A stretch of DNA of 5,291 bases from an uncultured Lachnoclostridium sp. (GTDB taxonomy: Bacteria > Bacillota > Clostridia > Lachnospirales > Lachnospiraceae), in assembly GCA_958425285.1 (NCBI GenBank), contig CATZVV010000151.1, positions 1-5,291 on the forward strand, in the 5' to 3' direction. The notes beneath the pieces are model-generated. The model was not told where the DNA came from and did not search any database. It saw only the letters and a program-made list of their open reading frames with translations. Positions 1 to 5,291 of this stretch are shown in pieces. Positions within the stretch are counted from its first letter, which is position 1, and every line of letters begins with the position of its first letter. Made by a program: the position numbers and the translations under genes.

Positions 1-5
1 TTCAA

Positions 6-794
6 TCAGCCAACCCCCATACTTCCAAGCTCCAAATACCGCTGATAAGCACCATATGTCATTGTTACCGCAGAGTCACCAGTTCCTACAACAATTGTGC
101 TATTTTGCAAGTCCTGTTCGGTAGCCTGAACAGCCTGTTCAAGAACCGATGAAGAACGAGTTGCTGCACTGACCTCAGCTTCCGAAGAAGTTTCTGATAC
201 AGATACCATCTTATCAGGAACAATCACTCCTTCTTTCATATAGTTTTGTATTATTTTTACATAATTTTGAGTCTCCGTATACGGTGGAACACCATCATAT
301 TTTCTTACTGCAGAACCACCTGCATTATAAGCAGCAACCGCTTTTTCGACATCTCCATCAAAGGCCTTTAAGTGTGAACCAAGATACTTTGCACCTGCCA
401 TAATGTTCTCTTTCACATCATAAGCATCGGTCACTCCCAATGCTTTGGCAGTCGCCGGCATCAATTGCATAATTCCCTGGGCACCTTTTCCGGATGTGGC
501 TTCGGTTCTAAAATCAGACTCCGCCTTTGCCACTGCAATTAACAGTTCATACGGCACATCATACTTTTCTGCAGCCGCCTGAAAAATGGAATCCAAGGAC
601 TGCCTCCCATTTACGGCAGAAGTATCCTCTGCCGTTGTTGTTGTTCCATTTCTATTACTATCTGATTGTTTTATTGTACTTTCTTTTAATACTTTTTCAA
701 ACGGAGTTATTGTTGTCTGCTTTAAAGATCGATTATGTATAACTCCAGTCGGCTGATTAGCCGCCCCAGTTTCCATAATAACTTTTGATACCAC
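6..794 (-). CDS. Soluble SLT-domain lytic transglycosylase, no signal peptide
   Basis: This is a peptidoglycan lytic transglycosylase of the SLT (GH23-like) fold, which cleaves the MurNAc-GlcNAc bond to give 1,6-anhydro ends. Counting from the GTG at 794 (262 aa), the catalytic domain spans about residues 68-187. It shows the catalytic Glu92 in AKAESDF, the GAQGIMQLMP block at 104-113, AYNAG at 155-159 and a closing NYV. Before it lies a 65-residue polar linker with FEKVL at 32-36; after it come a Ser/Thr/Glu-rich stretch and a short C-terminal segment ending at MGVG. No hydrophobic signal peptide or lipobox is visible. The frame also opens at a GTG at 803, but AAGGGG at 803-808 sits 8 bases before the GTG at 794, so I chose that one; an ATG at 776 lacks a good site. 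It follows the aminotransferase stop by one base, so it is co-transcribed. Family call is firm; the flagellar or export role is inference. Confidence 0.9.
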   Translation of the reverse strand: MVSKVIMETGAANQPTGVIHNRSLKQTTITPFEKVLKESTIKQSDSNRNGTTTTAEDTSAVNGRQSLDSIFQAAAEKYDVPYELLIAVAKAESDFRTEATSGKGAQGIMQLMPATAKALGVTDAYDVKENIMAGAKYLGSHLKAFDGDVEKAVAAYNAGGSAVRKYDGVPPYTETQNYVKIIQNYMKEGVIVPDKMVSVSETSSEAEVSAATRSSSVLEQAVQATEQDLQNSTIVVGTGDSAVTMTYGAYQRYLELGSMGVG

Positions 795-795
795 T

Positions 796-2025
796 TTATA
801 CACCCCTTTTTTTCTGACGGTAATCCGTTAAAAACTCTTTCATCTTCTTCATTGATTCATTCAAAACATCTATTTCAGGCAGGTATACAATACGGAAGTG
901 ATCCGGTTCGGACCAGTTAAACCCTCCCCCATGTACTAATAATACGTGCTTTTCACGCAAAAAGTCAAGCACAAACTGCTCGTCATCAATAATCTGGAAC
1001 CGTTTGCTGTCAATGCGGGGGAAAATATAAAATGCCGCCTCCGGCCGAACTGCCGAAAGTCCGGGAATTTCATCAATTGCATTACAAACGCATTCTCTTT
1101 GTTCATAAATTCTCCCACCCGGTTTCATCAATTGGTTTACTTCATTTTTGGTCTGCAATGCCGGGACAATTACATGCTGCGCCGGAACATTTGCACATAA
1201 GCGCATAGAAGACAACATATTCAGTCCCTCTACATACCCGGCTCCCTTTGACAAATTTCCACTTAAAATCATCCAGCCACTCCGATATCCTGCAATACGA
1301 TGTGATTTTGACAATCCGTTAAATGTTACACAAAATAAATCCGGTGCTAAAGAGGCAATTGATATATGCTTTTTGCCGTCAAATAAAAGCCGGTCGTAAA
1401 TCTCATCTGCAAACAAAATCAATTCATATTTACGGGCAAGGTTTACAATTTGTTCTAATACTTCCCTGGGATAGAGCGCTCCTGTTGGATTATTCGGATT
1501 AATAATAACAATGCCTTTTGTATTTCCTGTTATTTTCTTCTCCATATCCTGTATATCGGGATACCAGTTTGAAGATTCATCACACATGTAATGAACCGGA
1601 TTGCCTCCCGCCAGCTTTGCGGCCGCCGTCCAAAGCGGATAATCCGGAGAAGGAATCAAAATCTCATCTTCATTATTCAACAGTGCCTGCATTGACATAG
1701 AAATCAGTTCACTGACACCATTCCCAATATAAATCTCATCTTCTGTTGCATTCTGCAAACCCTTTTCTTTATGATAAGAAAGAATTGCACTTCTGGCTTC
1801 CATAATACCTTTAGAATCACTATAGCCTTGAGCTCCCTCTAAAGCATTATGCATAGAGGTGACAACAATCTCTGGTGCAGCAAGGCGAAACGGAGCCGGA
1901 TTTCCAATGTTGAGTTGTAAAATTTCGATACCTTCTCTCTGCATTTTCGCTGCCTCGTCTACAACCGGTCCCCGAACATCATAACAAACTCCATGTAATT
2001 TATCTGATTTTTCAAACATTCTCAT
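796..2025 (-). CDS. alaA: Alanine aminotransferase, AlaA type
   Basis: This is a PLP-dependent fold-type I aminotransferase that interconverts pyruvate plus glutamate with alanine plus 2-oxoglutarate in the cytosol. At 409 aa it is close to the length of E. coli AlaA (about 405). It shares long near-identical blocks with that protein as I recall it: CYDVRGPV, LNIGNPAPF, YIGNGVSELI, SPDYPLWTAA, INPNNPTGA, SMRLCANVPAQH and DHFRIV. The Schiff-base lysine is K240 in FNGLSKSHR. Asn179 in NPNNPTG, Asp207 and Tyr210 in ADEIYD contact the cofactor, and Arg378 binds the substrate carboxylate. The ATG at 2025 lies 6 bases after GGGAGG (2032-2037) and matches the AlaA N-terminus in length; the ATG at 2019 is a less well spaced alternative. 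The gene overlaps the upstream protease gene by 14 bases, which suggests translational coupling. Substrate preference within the family (alanine versus another amino donor) is inferred from similarity only. Confidence 0.93.
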   Translation of the reverse strand: MRMFEKSDKLHGVCYDVRGPVVDEAAKMQREGIEILQLNIGNPAPFRLAAPEIVVTSMHNALEGAQGYSDSKGIMEARSAILSYHKEKGLQNATEDEIYIGNGVSELISMSMQALLNNEDEILIPSPDYPLWTAAAKLAGGNPVHYMCDESSNWYPDIQDMEKKITGNTKGIVIINPNNPTGALYPREVLEQIVNLARKYELILFADEIYDRLLFDGKKHISIASLAPDLFCVTFNGLSKSHRIAGYRSGWMILSGNLSKGAGYVEGLNMLSSMRLCANVPAQHVIVPALQTKNEVNQLMKPGGRIYEQRECVCNAIDEIPGLSAVRPEAAFYIFPRIDSKRFQIIDDEQFVLDFLREKHVLLVHGGGFNWSEPDHFRIVYLPEIDVLNESMKKMKEFLTDYRQKKRGV

Positions 2026-2875
2026 TTGATACCTCCCGATAACTCTTTAACTTGAAAATAGCAAAGAAAAATATTCCCAGACATACTGCCAAAATAATTA
2101 AATCAAAGGCTTCCAACATATTTGTCTGTTGCTCCGTTAAACTTTGCAAAAAATAATCTAATACATAGGAGGAACCATTAAATACAATATGTAAAACACT
2201 TGTCACAAGAAATGATTTTGTCTTTTCATATACATAACATAATACAAAACCTACAAGTGAACAATATATCCCCTGTACAAGATTCATATGATAGATGCCA
2301 AATACGAGAGAAGAAATCACCGCAGCTGCAATAAAACTCATTTCTTTACGCAGCGTCCGGTATAAAATCCCACGAAAAAACAGTTCCTCAGTAAGTGGTC
2401 CAATTAAAACAATACATATAACAATTAAAAACAAGTTGGTTTCACCCATCTTGACAGATTCTATCAATTCCAAATATTCTTTGAAAACTTCTGGTAAAAA
2501 ATGCTCCACACCAACCATTACCGGCTGAGTAAGAATCTGCAATAAAATACCAATTACTGTAACAAGCAGAACATTACCCGGTGTCATTGCTGTCATTCCT
2601 GATACAACATTTTCTTTCTTTCTGCAATAAAACCAATACCAAAGACCAAATCCAACAAGAAGTATCAAATACATAAACAAGGTTAATATCATCGTAATAT
2701 TTCCATTATATAGCATACTGTTTAAATATTGTTCTACCTGTTCCGGCGGTACATGCAAGAATAAGATTCCGTATACGAGAATTAAAACAGAACCACCTAA
2801 AGTGGCCCCCATCATTATCCCCAAAAAAACAAGCAAATACAAAACAGATTGACCAATTACTCTTAATTTTCCCAT
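2012..2875 (-). CDS. CPBP-family intramembrane metalloprotease
   Basis: This 287-residue polytopic membrane protein belongs to the CPBP (CAAX protease and bacteriocin-processing, formerly Abi) family. The three motifs are intact: EELFFR at 163-168 (EExxxR), FGIYH at 192-196 (FxxxH) and HIVFN at 229-233 (HxxxN). The two Glu and the two His form the expected active centre. About eight hydrophobic segments are visible, near 10-40, 60-83, 101-122, 147-162, 180-196, 203-217, 222-236 and 257-276. The tail is charged. Members process prenylated or peptide substrates, protect against bacteriocins or have unknown substrates. No peptide-toxin gene is visible here, so a bacteriocin-immunity role has no support in the window. 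It is the first gene of the minus-strand unit; the ATG at 2875 has GGAGG at 2885-2889, 9 bases upstream. Its specific substrate cannot be inferred. Confidence 0.9.
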   Translation of the reverse strand: MGKLRVIGQSVLYLLVFLGIMMGATLGGSVLILVYGILFLHVPPEQVEQYLNSMLYNGNITMILTLFMYLILLVGFGLWYWFYCRKKENVVSGMTAMTPGNVLLVTVIGILLQILTQPVMVGVEHFLPEVFKEYLELIESVKMGETNLFLIVICIVLIGPLTEELFFRGILYRTLRKEMSFIAAAVISSLVFGIYHMNLVQGIYCSLVGFVLCYVYEKTKSFLVTSVLHIVFNGSSYVLDYFLQSLTEQQTNMLEAFDLIILAVCLGIFFFAIFKLKSYREVSNENV

Positions 2876-2895
2876 TTACTTATTCCTCCACCTTT

Positions 2896-2916
2896 AAAAA
2901 CAATGCTGGCGCATTG
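2896..2916 (-). promoter_or_regulatory. Leader hairpin plus U-tract (terminator-like)
   Basis: On the minus strand CAATGC and GCATTG form a perfect 6-bp stem closing a GCCA loop (2916-2901). TTTTT follows at once (2900-2896), and the protease ribosome binding site comes a few bases later. This has the shape of a short intrinsic terminator inside the 5' leader. It could also be a 5' stabilising hairpin or a protein-binding palindrome. The stem is short, so any termination would be partial. Confidence 0.4.
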
Positions 2917-2928
2917 CATCGTGATTAA

Positions 2929-2957
2929 ATTCTAGCACATTTTACAGGAAAATGAAA
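2929..2957 (-). promoter_or_regulatory. Probable extended -10 promoter of the protease-alaA-transglycosylase unit
   Basis: Read on the minus strand, TAGAAT (2934-2929) is preceded by TGC, giving the extended -10 form TGnTAGAAT. Seventeen bases further upstream is only a weak -35, TTTCAT (2957-2952). The extended -10 could compensate for it. Transcription would begin near 2922, leaving a leader of about 47 bases before the ATG at 2875. This is a pattern call without start-site data. Confidence 0.55.
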
Positions 2958-2964
2958 TACTAAC

Positions 2965-2993
2965 TTGCAATTATACAAAAAAACAGTTACTAT
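2965..2993 (+). promoter_or_regulatory. Probable sigma-A promoter of argH
   Basis: TTGCAA (2965-2970) and TACTAT (2988-2993) are separated by exactly 17 bases and lie about 40 bases before the argH ATG, in AT-rich sequence. Both are close to the TTGACA/TATAAT consensus. The start of transcription would fall near 3000. It points away from the minus-strand promoter, so the 157-base gap is a divergent control region. I saw no clear ArgR/AhrC box overlapping it. Confidence 0.65.
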
Positions 2994-3016
2994 GAAAGAT
3001 AGTTTAAAATAAGTTG

Positions 3017-3022
3017 AAAGGA
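3017..3022 (+). promoter_or_regulatory. Ribosome binding site that fixes the argH start
   Basis: AAAGGA ends 10 bases before the ATG at 3033 but only one base before an in-frame GTG at 3024. The spacing rules out the GTG and supports the ATG. The resulting MKLWGGRF start is the usual argininosuccinate lyase N-terminus. Confidence 0.75.
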
Positions 3023-3032
3023 CGTGTACGAT

Positions 3033-4409
3033 ATGAAATTATGGGGCGGACGTTTTACAAAAGAAACGAACCAGCTGGTTCATAACTTTAACGCATCCAT
3101 TTCTTATGATCAGAAATTTTATAAACAGGATATTCTGGGAAGCATCGCTCATGTTACCATGCTGGAAAAACAGGGAATTCTGACTGCCGATGAAAAAGAG
3201 GTCATTCTAAATGGCTTAAAAGAGATTTTAACTGACATTGAAAACGGAGTCCTTGAAATCGGAATGGAACATGAAGATATACATAGCTTTGTAGAAGCAA
3301 ATCTGATTGACCGAATTGGTGAACCGGGCAAGAAACTTCATACAGGGCGAAGCCGTAACGATCAGGTAGCACTTGACATGAAATTATATGTAAGGGATGA
3401 ACTTGTAGCAGTTGACGATTTACTGAAAGAACTTCTCACGGTCATCCACCGTATTATGAAAGAGAATATGAGTACATATATGCCTGGTTTTACCCACCTG
3501 CAAAAAGCTCAGCCTATTACACTGGCACATCACTTCGGTGCCTATTTTGAAATGTTTCGTCGGGACAGAAGCCGGCTCAAAGATATTTATGACAGGATGA
3601 ATTATTGTCCGCTTGGCTCAGGAGCTCTAGCCGGGACAACTTATCCGTTAGACCGGAATTATTCTGCCGGACTGCTAAATTTCGACGGTCCAACTTTAAA
3701 CAGTATGGATTCTGTATCCGACAGAGATTATTTAATCGAATTCTTATGTGCACTGTCAATTGTTATGATGCATTTAAGCAGATTTTGTGAAGAAATCATC
3801 ATTTGGAATTCCAATGAATACCGTTTTGTCACTATTGACGATTCGTTTTCTACCGGAAGCAGTATTATGCCACAGAAAAAAAATCCGGATATTGCCGAAC
3901 TGGTTCGGGGAAAAACCGGTCGTGTGTATGGTGCCCTTACAGCCCTTTTAACTACTATGAAAGGACTGCCACTGGCATATAATAAGGATATGCAGGAAGA
4001 CAAGGAATTCTCTTTTGATGCAATCGATACCACAAAAGGTTGTCTGGCTCTTTTTACAGGCATGATTGATACAATGACCTTTCATAAAGAGAATATGGAG
4101 AACAGTGCAAAAAATGGATTTACAAATGCAACCGACGCTGCCGATTACCTTGTAGGGCATGGTGTGGCATTCCGAGATGCTCATGGGATTGTCGGACAAC
4201 TGGTGCTTACCTGTGAAGAAAAGGGTATTTCACTAGATGAACTCAAATTAGAAGATTATCAAAATATAAGCCCTGTTTTTCAAGAAGATATTTATGAGGC
4301 AATCTCAATGAAAACATGCGTGGAACGCCGTAATACAATTGGCGCTCCGGGACATCAAGCTATGATGTCAGTAATTGAATTAAACGAACAGTATCTGAAC
4401 GGTAAATAG
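3033..4409 (+). CDS. argH: Argininosuccinate lyase
   Basis: ArgH cleaves argininosuccinate to arginine and fumarate, the last step of arginine synthesis, as a cytosolic homotetramer of the fumarase/aspartase superfamily. The 458-residue product is of normal family length and appears complete. Diagnostic blocks are KLWGGRF at 2-8, HTGRSRNDQV at 103-112, THLQKAQP at 154-161 (His155 is the expected general acid/base region) and the superfamily signature GSSIMPQKKNPD at 275-286, which carries the catalytic Ser loop and Lys282. The start is the ATG at 3033, chosen by ribosome-binding-site spacing and family N-terminus; the frame extends three codons upstream to a GTG. It has its own promoter and a following hairpin and no adjacent arg gene, so argG and the rest must lie elsewhere. 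Nothing in the sequence looks damaged. Confidence 0.97.
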   Translation: MKLWGGRFTKETNQLVHNFNASISYDQKFYKQDILGSIAHVTMLEKQGILTADEKEVILNGLKEILTDIENGVLEIGMEHEDIHSFVEANLIDRIGEPGKKLHTGRSRNDQVALDMKLYVRDELVAVDDLLKELLTVIHRIMKENMSTYMPGFTHLQKAQPITLAHHFGAYFEMFRRDRSRLKDIYDRMNYCPLGSGALAGTTYPLDRNYSAGLLNFDGPTLNSMDSVSDRDYLIEFLCALSIVMMHLSRFCEEIIIWNSNEYRFVTIDDSFSTGSSIMPQKKNPDIAELVRGKTGRVYGALTALLTTMKGLPLAYNKDMQEDKEFSFDAIDTTKGCLALFTGMIDTMTFHKENMENSAKNGFTNATDAADYLVGHGVAFRDAHGIVGQLVLTCEEKGISLDELKLEDYQNISPVFQEDIYEAISMKTCVERRNTIGAPGHQAMMSVIELNEQYLNGK

Positions 4410-4491
4410 ATTTGAAACTTATTTAATTTTTCTCACATTCTGCAAGAAGCACTTATTCAAAAGGCAAGGACAAGATAAGCAAAAATAGTTA

Positions 4492-4535
4492 AGCTCGGCC
4501 CTGTGGAAGCGACATGGTCGAGCTATTATTGTATT
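4492..4535 (+). terminator. Probable argH terminator
   Basis: The arms AGCTCGGCCCTGT (4492-4504) and ACATGGTCGAGCT (4512-4524) pair over 13 positions with one G-T wobble and one C/T mismatch, closing the 7-base loop GGAAGCG. A moderately T-rich run, ATTATTGTATT, follows. On the minus strand the stem is followed by TAACTATTTTT, so it may also act in that direction as a backup for the convergent gene. It begins 82 bases after the argH stop, rather far for a terminator. Confidence 0.6.
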
Positions 4536-4542
4536 GCTATCT

Positions 4543-4577
4543 AAAAAAGGCTTAACAGCATAGTATGCCATTAAGCC
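4543..4577 (-). terminator. Intrinsic terminator of mscS
   Basis: On the minus strand GGCTTAA (4577-4571) pairs perfectly with TTAAGCC (4555-4549). A further GCA/TGC pairing is possible inside the loop, and a run of six T (4548-4543) follows. The 5' arm contains the mscS stop codon itself, so the stem starts inside the coding end. This is a canonical rho-independent terminator. Confidence 0.85.
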
Positions 4578-5291
4578 CTCGGTTCATTATTTCTTATATT
4601 GACATCTAACTGATCAAACGGAATCTCAATTTCATTTTCGTCAAATGCCTGCTTGACCTCCTCTAATAACTGCCACCTAAGCTTCCAATAGTCATCCGTT
4701 GCTACCCAGACACGGAATCCAACATTAATCGAACTTGGATCAAAACTATTTACAAAAATGGAGACCTCTTCTTCGGGAAGAATCATCTCATGTCCTTGAA
4801 GGAGTTTTTCTAATATATCCTTTACTTTTTTAATATTTTCGGAATAGTCAATTGAAACACTTAAATCCAGACGACGCTTTGGCTCTGTTGTCACATTAAT
4901 AATTTCAGAGTTTGCCAGTGTACCATTTGGAAGAACAACTCTTCGATTATCGACGGTTAATAACCTTGTATAAATTACATCAATGCCTACAACCGTTCCC
5001 TCAATCGCATCTACAATAATATAATCTCCAACGATAAAGGGTTTCGTCACAAGAATAAGGACTCCTCCGGCAAAATTAGATAAGCTTCCCTGCAACGCAA
5101 AACCAATTGCAAATACAGCAGAACCCAAAATAGCAATAATGGAGCTTGTCTCAAAGCCAAGAATCTGTGCCACTAGTACAATCAACAGAAAATTCAACAG
5201 AATGTTGCTAAGAGACATAACAAACTTAATCACACCTGTCTCAACATTCATTCTCTCAAAATTCTTTTTTAATATTTTTTGCAGGCAGGAA
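4571..5291 (-). CDS. mscS: Small-conductance mechanosensitive channel, MscS family (5' end cut by window)
   Basis: MscS channels open under membrane tension and release solutes during hypo-osmotic shock; they act in the cytoplasmic membrane as heptamers. About 240 residues are visible: the end of the N-terminal membrane region, the pore helix with ALQGSLSNFAGGVLIL, the beta domain (KPFIVGDYI, GTVVGIDVIYTRL, VVLPNG, INVT) and the C-terminal alpha-beta domain ending at DVNIRN. An ATG at 5251 could be taken as the start, but the frame stays open through all 40 remaining bases and encodes KILKKNFER, which matches the charged linker before TM2/TM3 in MscS. There is no properly spaced ribosome site at 5251. 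The true start and the first membrane helix therefore lie outside the window. The pore gate positions carry Phe (see findings). It runs convergent to argH. Confidence 0.92.
   Translation of the reverse strand, partial: SCLQKILKKNFERMNVETGVIKFVMSLSNILLNFLLIVLVAQILGFETSSIIAILGSAVFAIGFALQGSLSNFAGGVLILVTKPFIVGDYIIVDAIEGTVVGIDVIYTRLLTVDNRRVVLPNGTLANSEIINVTTEPKRRLDLSVSIDYSENIKKVKDILEKLLQGHEMILPEEEVSIFVNSFDPSSINVGFRVWVATDDYWKLRWQLLEEVKQAFDENEIEIPFDQLDVNIRNNEPRA

Noticed and set aside
637..652. GTT/TTG triplet run in the transglycosylase gene
   Set aside because: Only four repeat units encoding a Thr run in a polar linker; too short to claim phase variation, and in-frame triplets would not switch the gene off.
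527..742. Plus-strand 71-codon open frame opposite the transglycosylase
   Set aside because: Low-complexity Leu/Tyr/Phe translation opposite a strongly supported gene, with no ribosome binding site; it is the antisense shadow of the N-terminal linker codons.
2012..2875. Bacteriocin or phage-defence (Abi) locus around the CPBP protease
   Set aside because: The family name invites this reading, but no precursor peptide, transporter, toxin or phage-related gene is present and the neighbours are housekeeping genes.
2950..2990. Possible ArgR/AhrC (ARG box) operator near the argH promoter
   Set aside because: TTGCAATTATACAA at 2965-2978 has weak dyad symmetry, but it does not match the TGAAT...ATTCA core of an ARG box well enough.
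3728..4063. Minus-strand 111-codon open frame inside argH
   Set aside because: It lies opposite conserved argH blocks including the GSSIMPQKKNPD signature, has no ribosome binding site or family motif, and reads as a chance antisense frame.
4452..4479. CTTAT/ATAAG inverted repeat after argH
   Set aside because: Only five AT-rich pairs around an 18-base loop; not stable enough to call.
4514..4555. Tiny plus-strand open frame within the argH 3' hairpin
   Set aside because: Only 13 codons, starts inside the terminator stem and has no ribosome binding site.

Overview
The window looks like ordinary chromosome from an anaerobic Gram-positive of the class Clostridia, most likely a motile member of the Lachnospiraceae. 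This rests on the AT-leaning base composition, strong GGAGG-type ribosome binding sites, short spacing with overlapping genes, and the style of the protein sequences. Genus cannot be decided from the sequence alone.

Layout. Positions 6-2875 hold a compact minus-strand gene cluster, read right to left: a CPBP-family membrane protease (2012-2875), an AlaA-type alanine aminotransferase (796-2025, overlapping the protease gene by 14 bases) and a soluble SLT-domain lytic transglycosylase (6-794, one base after the aminotransferase stop). The three are very probably one transcription unit. It would start from an extended -10 promoter near 2929-2957, with a small hairpin plus U-tract in the leader. 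A 157-base divergent intergenic region (2876-3032) separates it from argH (3033-4409, plus strand), which has its own good sigma-A promoter. Between argH and the next gene lie two hairpins: a long imperfect one that probably ends argH, and a textbook intrinsic terminator serving the convergent minus-strand mscS gene. That mscS gene (4571 to the right edge) is cut by the window: its frame stays open to the last base, so the N-terminus lies outside.

How the genes relate. argH makes the last step of arginine synthesis and alaA links pyruvate/alanine to glutamate/2-oxoglutarate. The lytic transglycosylase, CPBP protease and MscS channel all act at the envelope, but nothing in the window ties them into a single pathway. 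I found no mobile element, CRISPR array, tRNA or rRNA, and no convincing undescribed system. The points most worth a second look are the signal-peptide-less lytic transglycosylase with a possible flagellar-export-type N-terminus, the terminator-like leader hairpin, and the two phenylalanines at the MscS gate.
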